From positions 1-62,000 of the forward strand of contig JBBHKE010001664.1 of assembly GCA_037447655.1 (NCBI GenBank): a DNA stretch of 62,000 nucleotides. The letters are read 5' to 3'. Source of the DNA: Zygnema cylindricum. Lineage: Eukaryota; Streptophyta; Zygnematophyceae; Zygnematales; Zygnemataceae. How positions within the stretch are numbered: the first letter of the stretch is position 1; the number at the start of each line of letters is the position of its first letter. The notes beneath the pieces were generated by a model that was given only the letters and a program-made list of their open reading frames with translations, searched no databases and was not told the DNA's origin. Below, piece by piece: positions 33,215 to 44,696 of this stretch. The translations under genes and the position numbers were made by a program.

Positions 33215-33427
33215 CCGCGAATCGTTATTAGCGTCAAGGCTTTTTTCGCCACTTAAAACATCTTTTCTCCGTACACAACTGTCGGATTTTCAATTTGAGG
33301 CCCCCAGTCGGAAGATGAGAATGATACCTTCAATCGCAACCGTCAGATCCACAATCCGACAAGTGTATACGGAGAAGATATGTTTTAAGTGGCAAAAAAA
33401 TCCTTAGACGCTAATAACGATTCGCGG
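33215..33427. mobile_element. MITE, copy 2 (about 213 bp)
   Basis: Termini CCGCGAATCGTTATTAGCG and its reverse complement are perfect over 21 bp and pair imperfectly for about 48 bp. An inner CTCCGTACACA/TGTATACGGAG pair continues the fold-back. It is the same family as 22817-23024. It lies about 265 bp upstream of the PAN-lectin start codon, in its likely promoter. Confidence 0.85.
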
Positions 33428-33847
33428 TGGTAATTACTAAAGTTTTTTTGGCTTTATTAGGTGCTGGAATGGGAAACGTGGCAAATATGTCAGATGCATC
33501 TGACGTGTCACGATAGAAGGTTGTCAGACGAATGAGACGAGTGACCATAACGACATTATTTCGTCGACTAATGGAGACTGTCGATTTAGTAGTTGGAGTT
33601 AAATCGTGGGGCTGAAGTTTCACAGTCCTGGTGAGACGGCACATCGTAATGATTGCTTACTGTTTTCAGGCAACTTTTGAAGTTTTGGCCGCGTGTCAGT
33701 CGCCAAACTGGCACGGATTTGAATTAGGAGGTACGGAAGACTTAGTGGTGTCGAGTAGCGGGAATTTTTTCATCGCGAGAATTCGATATTCAATATAGCG
33801 AATGTCGGGTGGTCAGAAGATCCGATATACGCTCCGGGGACCAGCAT

Positions 33848-34597
33848 CAGAGGTCTCAAAAGTCAAAATTTTACATAACCGAAACCGACCGCTTAATTTT
33901 TTCAAAATCTGAGTAACCGACGCCAGACCGGGTTATGTCACGCTCAAAATTGTTGACCGTTAACCGACCGGCGTTTAAGAAAATAAAAGTTAACCGAAAC
34001 TCGATTTCTCGCGACTAACCGTACCCGCCCGTAACCGAAAAAGTACAAAATTACAACGCTCATTGTTATTAGCGTTAAGCATTTATTACACCGTGAATTG
34101 TAATTATCGTAAATAAATAATGAATGCTATCCATTCTAGTTTAAATTTTTTCGTTTTTCAAAAAAAAATTTTACTCTTAGTTTATCAATAACTCTAATTT
34201 GGGATTCTGTCCATAATAATTATCCCCTTTGAATATCTTTTAGGCACACATATAGAATCTGAAAAACATACAATTTCAAGTCATTATGACATTTGCACTT
34301 CGCGGTTTTAAAAACGCATTCTGTCAAAACGTACACTTTCACGTCATTATGACGCTAATCATGATGTCACGTACTTTTACGATACCAAGATTACAAAATA
34401 CAATAATGTTGGATAGTATGGACAGTACAAAAATTTCGTTTTTTTCGTTTTTTGCTTAACCGACCGTAACCGGTTTTGTGAATCAGACGCCTGAATCCGC
34501 TCGACCTCCCAAATTTGGCAACCGAATTTGTTCCGCAACCAGCGCGGGCGGTCGGTTAACGGTCGGTCACGGTTTCGGTTGACCGTTTGCGACCTCT
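33848..34597. mobile_element. Non-autonomous TIR element X, 9-bp target duplication (Mutator-like?)
   Basis: It starts CAGAGGTCTCAAAAG and ends TTTGCGACCTCT. The subterminal regions are inverted and rich in AACCGAAACCGACC. Flanks GACCAGCAT (33839-33847) and GGCCAGCAT (34598-34606) match at 8 of 9. A 9-bp duplication is characteristic of Mutator-like elements. No transposase is visible in its 750 bp. Confidence 0.7.
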
Positions 34598-34616
34598 GGC
34601 CAGCATAAACCATCGC

Positions 34617-35324
34617 CAGAGGTTAGAGGTCGCAATCGGATACCCGAATCCGGATCCGACCGTTACCCGACCGCCCGCGTCGGATCTGGAACAGATTCGG
34701 GTGCCAAATTTTGGGGGTGGCCAAATTCGGGCGGGTGATTCACAAAAAAATAAAAAATGGGGTAAAGTTGGATAAGCAAAAAACGAAAAAAAAATGAAGG
34801 CTTTGTATTGTCCATACAATCCAACATTATTGTACTTTCTACTTTTGGTATCGAGGAAGGAATGCAAGAGGTCACAAGAAATTTTAGATACCTGCACCGA
34901 CAAATTTTGTTTTCCAAAATTTGAACACCCGATACCCGCTTGGGTTATGTCACGCTCCTAAAGTGTTAACCGTTACCAGATACGCGTTTACGAAAATAAA
35001 ATTTAACCAAAACTCGATTGCTCTCGACTAACCATACCCGCCCGTACCCGAATAATTACAAAACTAATGTTACACCTCAATCATACCTTTCACGATACCA
35101 AGAGTACAAAATACAATAATGATGGATAGTATGGATAGTACAAAACCTTCAATTGTTTTTCGTTTTTTGCTTAACCAACTGTTCCCCATTTTTTTACTTT
35201 ATTTTGTGATCACCCGCCCGAATTTGACTGGCCCCTAAAATTTGGCACCCGAATCCGTTCCGGATCCGATGCAGGCTGTTGGGTAACGGTTGGGTTCAGA
35301 TTGTGGTACCCGATTGCGACCTCT
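34617..35324. mobile_element. Non-autonomous TIR element Y, perfect 9-bp target duplication
   Basis: It starts CAGAGGTTAGAGGTCGCAA and ends CCGATTGCGACCTCT. The 9-bp AACCATCGC flanks both sides (34608-34616 and 35325-35333). Its internal text (CCGAATCCG, GGTTATGTCACGCTC, TTTTTCGTTTTTTGC) is shared with element X. It is inserted beside the right target duplication of X. No coding sequence was seen. Confidence 0.75.
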
Positions 35325-35333
35325 AACCATCGC

Positions 35334-36550
35334 TATATATTGCGCGGGAGTGGAGGTCCGTACAAATTAAGTTCGAAAATTGTTAGGATCAAATCTTTGA
35401 TCGGTCGTTGGGCGAGTGACACATTGTCGTCTACTGTAGTTCGTCTTTAGCTAGATTGAGTGTTTTGGTTCGTGTCATGGTTAATGATGAGATTCCATTG
35501 TAGGAAAAGTGGGGTTGTTTACTGGAAGCCGTACGTTTTTGTACATATTCGTAACATTTTTTCGTTTTGTCAGACAAGTATGTTTACCAATAGCTCTCAA
35601 GATGCTCTAATATTAAAGACGTAATTCTTGACTGTTGAATGTTTCACTTTTTCAAATCCGCGAAGCAACCGCGCAAATCATCCAGTGTGAAGAAACTCTC
35701 TACGAGAGGAGAATTGCTTCACATTGGTCGTGTACCAATGGTACACATGAAAATGCAAAAAAATATCCACCTCGAACACACGATCACAGCCCTACACGTC
35801 GTACAAGCCTTATGTCTCCAACCACGTCGTAAAGGCCATGTGCTTTCTGCCACGCAGGATGCGGGTCAGCCGAAAGTGGCCTCGCACGCTATACTTCGTC
35901 TAACATCTAGTAACTTTCAAATTTTGCAGGGTTTTTTTGCCATTCTTTTTCGAAATTTTGATTTCGATTTACAAAATTAAAATATGGCCGCAAACTTTTC
36001 GTACAAATCATCAACTACCTCCGCTGGTACAGATATTACGTTCAGATTTTCCGTTTGAAGAAAAAATTTAGATTTTCAAAATGTGAACACTAACCTAAGT
36101 GGCACCAATCATAATTGCAAAAGGTTGTTTCTTGGGTCGACAAAATGGAGCGGACTGCGAGTAAACCCTGTCAATAGACGCGTCTATACGTTTAATGGGA
36201 ACGCCTAATGGAATCAAGGTCTAAGGGTGAACCTCCATCAAGCGAAGGTTGATGTTCTTTACTATAAAAATTGTATTTTCATACGAGGTCGTACTACTTT
36301 TTCTAAAAAATAAATAAACATGATTATTGGAGATTCGGTAAGATTATGCAAACTTTAGGGCGACAACCTCGACTGTCCGATTCCGTTTTTTCGAAGCAAG
36401 CGGTCATTCTACCTGGTGTTTGGCTAGTCTTCTTCATTGTTTTCAAAAAGGAGAGTAGCTACACACTGTACGTGTAAAACATTTACACGTGGAAAGGTCA
36501 AGTACGATCCATGAAAGATGTGAGATGGGAACCTTACATGTGGCACAGGT
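35334..36550. other. Intergenic sequence, no gene recognised
   Basis: No recognisable exon. Around 36462-36492 there is an imperfect inverted repeat (ACTGTACGTGTAAA ... TTTACACGTGG) containing a CACGTG G-box. Confidence 0.45.
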
Positions 36551-37223
36551 TGTTGTCTTTTTGGAAAGCTTTCAGTCTCAGAGCAGCGCAGCTGCTTTAA
36601 AGACAAAGCACCACAGCTGCTATACAGAAAGGGCAGCGCAGGTGCTAAACAACAGAGCAGCGCAGCTGCTATGCAGCAGAGCAGCGCACCAGCAGAGCAG
36701 CGCAGCAGCGAAGCTGCAACACAGACAAGACAAGGCAACCACGATTATATTTGATATGGTCCGTACGGACAACGCAACGTCTGATATTCTTAATGTGATT
36801 CTGTACAAGATAGAGCAACTGCGATAGATACGATTCTAGTCAACTTAGTGGGAACTCAGTGGTAACTTAGTGAGAACTCAATGGTTACTTAGTGGGTAAC
36901 TCAGTGGTAGATTAGTGATAGCTCAGTGGTAGCTTAGTGATAGCTCAATGGTAGCTTGACAGATTAGTGGTAGCTTTGTGGTTTGATGTACCTCTCAAGT
37001 ACACTGGTGTTGCAAGTTCAATACAAGTATAAGACTTAGGACTCATAACATATTGAGCATCCAGACTTCCAAGTACTAAAACTGCACACAGTTTTTGGGA
37101 AACTTATGAGTATTATATCTTGAGTGTTGTCGAGTCAATTGTGCTGAAACTTTGGGAGTTATCACTGTTTATGATACTCTATATTCTGATAGAGTTTTGT
37201 GAAGTTTAGATACTTTTATCAGA
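36551..37223 (+). repeat. 5' LTR of copia C with internal repeats
   Basis: It contains two internal repeat blocks. GCAGCGCAGCTGC-type units lie at about 36590-36715, and GTGGTAGCTTAGTGATAGCT-type units at about 36840-36980. A TTGGTGAGCAC-like primer-binding region follows the LTR end. Confidence 0.75.
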
Positions 37224-37285
37224 ATTGGTGAGCACTTAAGAACAGCTATTTGGTAGGATTCTTGATAGCTTCTACGAATGAATCA

Positions 37286-38522
37286 TGTTTACTTCTACTA
37301 CTATTGCTGCTCCTCCACCTGCACCGGTGGTTGTAGAACAAAAGTTTATGGGCCTCTCATCAAGAAGTTGTATCTTTTCCGAGGATAAGTATGTTTACTA
37401 GGCGGATATGGTGGAGACACATTTTGAGAATGTCAATCTTTTAGATTAATTGGATGGTTCGCTGGATGAATCAGATCCGTCATGGTCTGAGAAAAATACG
37501 CAAGCTCGTTCTAATTTGAAATTTTGTATATCTCAAGACTTAGCTATGATTAGGATAAAAATGAAAAAAACAATTGATATCTGGAAATAACTTAAAAGTG
37601 ATTATGAAAAGGCCGATGTCCAGGAAGAGCTTCTGTTAGCTAGAAAAATTTGGGACTAGAAGTACACCGGCGGTACAATGGATGATTATTCTAACAAATT
37701 TTGTATCCTTGTAGATGCACATGCTTGTGCAAGTGGGGTGTTTCTCCTTTGCAACAGGCAGCATAGCTCAAAAGGGGTCTCCCTCGTAGTATGAAAGGAG
37801 CATCTGACATGCTCAAACAAAAAAATAAAGCTAGCAGGACTTTACAGTTAGCCATCAATATTTTACTAGAAGAGGAAACTACATTTAATATTCTCAATGT
37901 TGAGAAAGTAGAGGCTTTTAATTCAGACTTTTAGAGAAAAGGACAGTTTAATCAGTAAAGGAATCAGTTTAATCAGTTCAAACTGTTGAATCAAGGTGGA
38001 AATAGACAATCAAACAATGCATGCTTTTATTGTAGTGAGAGAGGTCATGGATACAAATTCTGTCCTAAGCTTAAAAAAGCTAACAATACAGGTTTATACA
38101 GGCCCGGATGGCAACAAAGCCCTTTTTGCAAAGGCTTCACGGGGCCTACACCTCGTGGAAATGCACTATTATCGGCTTATTCTTCTCTCCAAAACGAGGC
38201 TTTGACGGTTTTTACGGAGGACAATACGGATCTATTCGCTATGGCGGCTGCAATGGAGGGCGCGAAGGACCCTAGATGGATAATAAATACAGGAGCGTCA
38301 GCCCACATGTGCTGGAACAAGGCCATCTTTAAAAATCTGAAAACAATGCCGGAGAAAAATATTTATTATGCTTGTGGAATGAGTGTCCAGACTCGTGCTC
38401 TGGGTGATGTGTCCTTACTCGTTGATGTAGAAGGAAAAGCAATTGAAATGACTCTTCACAATGTCTTATTTGTGCCTGACTTTAAGAAAAATCTGTTTTG
38501 TTCGTCGTTGATAGAGAGTTAA
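37286..38522 (+). pseudogene. Copia C gag, zinc knuckle and protease region (broken)
   Basis: Gag starts at ATG 37287 with a Thr/Pro-rich N-terminus and is broken by several stops. The CCHC zinc knuckle (C-FY-C-SERG-H-GYKF-C) is intact near 38030. The protease region follows with WIINTGASAHM near 38277; the catalytic Asp of the usual D-S-G is replaced by Asn-Thr-Gly. A TAA at 38520-38522 ends the frame. Confidence 0.85.
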
Positions 38523-38537
38523 GGCTTTGAGGTTAAT

Positions 38538-39608
38538 TTGAAAAATGGTCGGCAGGTTGTTAGCAAATATAGCAAGGTGTACTCTGGTATTTTGCACTCA
38601 GATGAGTTGTGGCATAAAAGATTAGGCCATGTAAACTATGATAGTTTGAGGAAAATGGTCTTTGCTAGAAAAATAGAAGGTGTATCAATCACAGATGGGC
38701 CGGTCAAAACTTGTGATGGTTGCGCTTTAGGCAAAATCCACAGATTGCCATTTCCTAAAGAGTTTGAGCATTGGTCACAGAAACTCTTACAACAAATTCA
38801 TTCGGATGGCTTTGGTCCGGTGAAGGTTTCATCTGCCGGAGGGATGAAATATATCGTCACCTTCATAGATGATTTCTCCAGGTTAACAAAAGTTTACTTC
38901 ATGAAGGAGAAGAGTGAAGTGTTTGGTCACTTCAAACACTATAAAGCATGGGCTGAAAAACTTCATAATTCACCTATTTTGCAGCTCAGATCGGACAATG
39001 GTGGTGAATTTACATCGAAGGAATTTGAAACCTTTTTACTCGAAGAAGGCATTAGTCATCTATTGACTGTTCCATATTCACCGGAACAAGATGAGGTGTC
39101 GGAGAGACTGAATAGAACTCTCACGGAGAGCTCTAGGTCAATGTTCGCAGATAAAAATGTGGATCCGAAATTCTGGGCAGAGGCTCTAATTTGTGCAGTT
39201 TATATTAAGAATAGGACAGGATCAAGATCAGTGGAAACTACTCCTTACGAAATCTGGACAGGTAGCAAACCAGATGTTAGCCATTTCAAAGTCTTTGGTA
39301 GTCAATGCTTTATATTGGATACGTCTACAAATAGATGGAAAATGGAATCGAAGGGATTATCGGGTATTCTGTTAGGATATGATGATCACTCAAAAGGTTA
39401 TAGAGTCTTTGTGTTTGAGAGGCAAAAAATAGTTGTAGCAAGGAACATCATTGTTAAAGATGAACTAGACTCCATAAATCTATTTCAAATGACAGAGCAA
39501 CAAAAGCAACAAAAGATACAGGAATATGTCATTTTGGATTGCATGCAAGAAATTGTCATGCAAATTCCACAAACTTCGGTGGTGACTCCGGAGTCAAAAT
39601 CTCTCTAA
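38538..39608 (+). pseudogene. Copia C integrase region
   Basis: The HHCC zinc-binding region (LWHKRLGHVN ... CDGCALGKIH) and the integrase core are readable. The core has TFIDDFSR, LRSDNGGEF and an altered PYSPEQ-x4-SER segment, giving the D, D, E residues. It ends with the GYDDHSKGYRV GKF-like C-terminal region. The frame stops at 39606-39608. Confidence 0.88.
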
Positions 39609-41346
39609 ACTTCTGGTCCAAACGGACCAACAATGGTCAGTACACACAGATCGCAACCAGCGCAACCATCGCAATGCACGGCATCCGACGATATCAGCCT
39701 CCGAATTTCCCGGGGAAGAAGATCAAGCAGCCGCCTGCAAGCAAGCTCTCACTTTGCCTACTCGCCAGCCTCAGGGGAGCCTTTGACCATTCAGGAGGCC
39801 TTCTCATCACCACAACGGAATCACTGAATCGCGACAGCAAACGATGAAATGAAGTCCATTATGGAGGCTCAAACATAGGAGCTTGTGGACCTTCATATGA
39901 CCGAAAAGCGATCGGCAGCAAATGGGTATTCAAGGTGAAGTTAAATCTCAATAACACCATTGAATGCTATAAGGCTAGACTTGTGGCAAAGGGGTATAAT
40001 CAAAAGGAAGGAATCGATTTTGAAAAAATATTTTCTCCAGTTGTAAGATTTCCAACAGTTAGGATTTTGCTTTCCATAACTGCTATAGAAGATATGGAAA
40101 TTCATCAGATTGATGTAAAAACGACCTTTTTGCATGGAGAACTAGAAGATACCATTTATATGCAGCAGCCTGAAAAGTATGTGGAACCAGGAAAAGAGCA
40201 CTTAGTATACAAGTTGCTAAAATCTTTGTACGGCCTAAAACAGGCCCGTGACAGTGGAATCTAAAGCTTGATGAATTCTTGACTAGCCTAGGATCTCAAA
40301 GGATAAGTTCTGATCACTCTGTCTACGTTTTAAAGGGTGAAAATGGGATAGTGTATATAGCAGCATATGTACATGATTTGCTATTAATTAGCAAATCAAT
40401 GGCTGAAATTAACAAAATTAAAACTTCTCTAAACTCACGGTTCGAGACAAAAGACCTCGGTGAGGCAAAATATATTTTGGGTATCCATGTAGAGAGGGAC
40501 AGAAATAAGAAAATAATAAAATTGACTCAAAAAGAGGCCATTGGAAACATGTTAGATGAGTATGCAATGCGGGGGGCAAAAGGATGTTTAACTCCAATGG
40601 AGTTTCGGCAGAAGTTAGAGGGAGAAGGGACAGAACCAGGTGTCATTGTTAGCGAGTATTTAGAGTCAGAGGAGAATGATCCTATGAAAATAATACCTTA
40701 TAGACAGATAGTGGGAAATATATTTCATGAACTGTACCCGTATTGACATTGCTGCGGCAGTCGGGGTACTAAGCGAAGTCTAGAAAATCCGAGAAAATCT
40801 GATCTTGATGCATCAAGGAGATTCTTAAGATATTTGGTAGGAACTAAAGATCTCAAACTCACTCCAGGGGGAGGAGAAGTCAAGCTGCAAACATGGAGTG
40901 ATGCAAGCTATGGCGACATGCCAAGCCGGAAATCCACCACGGGATTCGTTCTACAAATTGGGAACGGTACTTGCTGCTGGAGCAGAAAACTTCAAAAGGT
41001 TACAGCAGAGTCGACAATGGAGTCAGAATATATGGCAGCATGCTCGGCCCTTAAATAACTCTTATGAATAAAAACCATATTACAAGAACTAGGATACATG
41101 CAAGTTGGTCCACAGGTGATCTGGTGTGATAACCAGGATGCCATTTCCATTGCCTCTAACCTAAGTCATCACTTCAAAAGTTAGCACATGGATGTACGAT
41201 TACACTTTGTAAGAGAAAAAGTGTTCTCTAGAGTGCTTAAATTATGTTATTTGCTAGATGCAAAAATGATTGCGGATATGCTCACGAAAGCCCTTCCTAC
41301 TCCTAAGTTGAAGTATTGTAAGAACGCAGTGGGATTAAGTGAATAG
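39609..41346 (+). pseudogene. Copia C reverse transcriptase and RNase H (broken)
   Basis: RT motifs are FSPVVRF, IHQIDVKTTFLHGEL and SLYGLKQA, then a frameshift near 40255. Next comes YVHDLLLI near 40375, with the catalytic YVDD changed to YVHD. RNase H shows TWSDASYGD, SRKSTTGFV and ESEYMAA (40890-41045). It ends in a TAG at 41344-41346. Confidence 0.87.
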
Positions 41347-41506
41347 TTGAATTGCTGCACTCCTATACTGCCACTCTCCGATAAATCTACCATTGTGATG
41401 TAGTGGGACTGGGTGACTTGCTAATTGCTATATTGCTATGTTGCGATGCTGCGCTAGTTTATCACCGCAGCTGCGTCGGGATACTGAGTCTAAAGCTTTA
41501 GGGGAG

Positions 41507-42086
41507 TGTTGTCTTTTTGGAAAGCATTCAGTCTCAGAGCAGCGCAGCTGCTTTACAGACAAAGCAGAGAAGCTGCTATACAGCAGAGTAGCTTACCAGC
41601 AGAGAAGCGCAACAGCGAAGCTGCAACACAGACAGGACAACGCAACCACAATTATATTTGATATGGTCTGTACGGACAATGCACCGTCTAATATTCTTAA
41701 TGTGATTTTGTACAGGATAGAGCAACTGCGACAGATAAGATTCTAGTAAACTTAGTGGGAACTTAGTGGTAACTTAGTGGTTAACTTAGTGGTAGCTTAG
41801 TGATAGCTCAATGGTAGCTTGACAGATTAGTGGTAGCTTGGTGGTTTGATGTACCTATCAAGTACACTGGTGTTGCCAAATCAACATAAGTATAAGACTT
41901 AGGACTCATAACATATTATGTATCCAGACTTCCAAGTAGTAAAACTGCAGACACTTTTTGGGAAACTTCTGAGTATTATATCTTGTGTGTTGTCGCGTCA
42001 ATTGTGTTAAAACTTTGGGATTTATCGCTGTATATGCTACTCTATATTCTGATAGATTTTTGTGAAGTTTGGATGCTTGTATAACA
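41507..42086 (+). repeat. 3' LTR of copia C
   Basis: It starts TGTTGTCTTTTTGG right after AGGGGAG and ends near TATAACA. It is shorter than the 5' LTR, mainly from fewer internal repeat units. Confidence 0.8.
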
Positions 42087-42147
42087 ATTGGCGAGCACTT
42101 ATGAACAGCTGTTTGGTAGGATTCTTGATAGCTTCTAAGAGTGTATC

Positions 42148-42207
42148 ATGTCTACTTCTACTACTACAGCTGCTCCTCCACCTGCACCGGTGGTCGTAGA
42201 ACAACAC
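42148..42207 (+). pseudogene. Gag start following the copia C 3' LTR (tandem remnant)
   Basis: ATG followed by a Ser/Thr then Ala/Pro-rich start, collinear with the gag starts at 37287 and, on the minus strand, 44120. It runs only about 60 bp and then jumps into inverted integrase sequence at about 42207. Confidence 0.8.
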
Positions 42208-44120
42208 CTAGAGCTCTCCGTGAGAGTTATATTTAGTCTCTCCGACACCCCATTTTGTTCCGGTGAATACGGAACAGTCAATAGATGACTAATACCTTCC
42301 TCGAGTAAAAAGGCTTCAAATTCTTTTGATGTATATTCACCACCATTGTCCGATTTGAGCTGCAAAATAGGTGAATTATGAATTTTTTCAACCCATGCTT
42401 TATAGTGTTTGAAGTGACCAAACACTTCACTCTTCTCCTTCATGAAGTAAACTTTTGTAAACCTGGAGAAATCATCTTCATCCCCTGGCAGATAAAACCT
42501 TCGTAGGACCAAAAACATCCGAATGAATTTGTTGTAAAAGTTTTTTTGACCGATGCTCAGACTCTTTAGGAAATGGCAACTTGTGGATTTTGCCTAAATC
42601 GCAACCATCAGAAGTTTTGACCGGCTCATCTGTGATTAATACACCCTCTATTTTTCCAGCAATGACCATTTTCCTCAAACTATCATGGTGTACATGGCCT
42701 AATTTTTTATGCCACAATTCATCTGAGTGCAAAACACAGGAGTACAGAACATCATTCTCCTTGGTATTAGCCATATCCATGCGGTACATCTTGCTATTAT
42801 CTCTAGTACATGTAACCGCAACCTTGCCATTTTTGCTAACAACCTGCCGACCATTTTTCAAATTAACCTCAAAGCCTTTACTCTGTACCAACGACGTATA
42901 AAACACATTTTTCTTAAAGTCAGGTAAAAATAAGACATTGTGAAGAATCCTTTCAATTGCTATTCCATCAACATCAACTAGCAAGGACACATCACCCATA
43001 GCACGAGTCTGGACGCTCATTCCACATGCATAATAAATATTTTTCTTCGGCGTTGTTTTCAAATTTTTGAAGATGGCCTTGTTCCAACATAAGTGGGATG
43101 ACTCTCCTATATCGATTATCCATTATCCATCCAAGGTCCTTCACGCCCTCCATTGTTGCCGCCATAGCGAATAGATCCGTTGCTTCCTCCTCAAAAAATG
43201 TCGTAGTCTCGTCTTGGAGTGATGAAGAAGCTGAACACAATGCATTTCCACGAGGTGTAGGCCCCGTGAAGCTTTTGTGAAACTGACTTTGTTGCCATCC
43301 TGGCCTCTATAAACGTGTATCGTAAGTTTGTTTAAGTTTAGGACAAAATTTGTATCCATGACCTCTCTCACTAGAATAAAACATGCATTGTTCGATTGTC
43401 TATTTCCACCCTGATTAAATTGTCTGAACTAGTTAAACTGAAAACCTTGCTGAATAAACTGACCTCTCCTCTCAAAGTCTGAATTAAAAGCCTCTACTTG
43501 CTCAACATTGAGAATATTAGATGTATCTTCATTCTCTAGTAAAATATTGATGACTTACTGTAAAGTCCCGCTAGCTTTATCTTTTTGTTTGAGCATGTCA
43601 GATGATCCTTTCAGACTACGAGGGAGACCCCTTATGAGCAAAGCAACCTGTTGAAATGGAGAAAACACCCCACCTGCACAAGCTTGTGCGTTTAGAAGGA
43701 TGCGAAATTTGTTAAAGTATTCAGCCATTGTACCACTAGTGTACTTATAGTCGCAAATTTTTCCAGCCAATAAAAGCTCATCTGGACATTAGCCTTTTCA
43801 TAGTCACTTTCAAAGGATTTCCAGATATCAATTGATTTTTTCATTTTTATGCGAGACATAGCTAAATCCTCAAATATACAAAATTTTAGAATAGAACGAG
43901 CTTGAGTATTTTTCTTATACCATGACAAATCAGATTCATCCAGCGAACCATCCAATATATCGAAAAGATTAACATTCTCAAAACGTGTCTCAACGATATC
44001 CGCCCAGTATACATACTTTTCCTCGGAAAAGATAGGAATTCTTGAAGACAGGCCTATAACTTGTTGTTTTACAACCACCGGTGTAGGTGGAGGGGCAGCA
44101 GTAGTAGTAGAAGTAGACAT
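42208..44120 (-). pseudogene. Copia D (same family as C): gag to integrase, broken
   Basis: On the minus strand gag starts at 44120. The zinc-knuckle region lies near 43370 (REVMDTNFVLNL in a shifted frame) and the gag-pre-integrase HHCC region near 42600-42730 (HKKLGHVHHDSL). The integrase core (YTSKEFEAF, PYSPEQNGVSER) ends abruptly at ESSR near 42208. Several stops and frameshifts occur. RT and RNase H are missing. Confidence 0.85.
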
Positions 44121-44180
44121 GATACACTCGTGGAAGCTAGGAAGATTCCTTCCAAATAGTTGTTTTAAAGTGCTCACCAA

Positions 44181-44693
44181 TTCTTATACATGGATCCAAA
44201 CCTCACAAAACTTTACCAGATTATAGAGTAGCATAAACACTGACAACTCCTAAAGTTTGAGCACAATTGACTTGACAACATTCAAGATATAATACTCAAA
44301 AGTTTCCCAAAAACTATTTGCAATTTTACTACTTGGAAGTTTAGATACATAATGTGCTTTGAGTCTTATGTCTTATACTTGTGTTGAATCGGCAATAATA
44401 GTGTACCTGAGAGTTACGTCTAACCACCAAGCTACCACTAATCTGTCAAGCTACCACTGATCTATCATTAAGGTACCACTGAGTTACCCACTAAGTTGAC
44501 TAGAATCGTATCTATCGCAATTGCTCGATTCTGTACAGAATCACATTAAGAATATCGCACGATGCGTTGTCCGTACGCACCATATTAAATGTAATCGTGG
44601 TTGCATTGTCCTTGTTGTGTCGCATCTTCAATGCTCTGTCTGGATAGCAGTTGCGCTGCTCTGTTTGCTGAGAGTGAAAGCTTTCCAAAAACA
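44181..44693 (-). repeat. 5' LTR of copia D
   Basis: It matches the copia C LTR in inverted orientation, starting at 44693 (TGTTTTTGGAAAGC) and ending near 44181 just before the primer-binding region. Its outer edge is directly next to the 40-bp tandem array. Confidence 0.8.
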
Positions 44694-44696
44694 ATA

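Larger units (their letters stand above)
36551..42086 (+). mobile_element. Copia family C, full-length but inactive (LTR-gag-pol-LTR)
   Basis: The 5' LTR (36551-37223), coding region and 3' LTR (41507-42086) are collinear. LTRs begin TGTTGTCTTTTTGG and end near TATAACA/TATCAGA. The polypurine tract CTTTAGGGGAG precedes the 3' LTR. Numerous stops in gag and pol show it is dead. The 3' LTR is followed not by host DNA but by the start of another gag of the same family (42148). Confidence 0.85.

Noticed and set aside
36424-36827. Ala/Cys-rich frames on both strands
   Set aside because: Produced by the GCAGCGCAGCTGC repeats of the copia C LTR.
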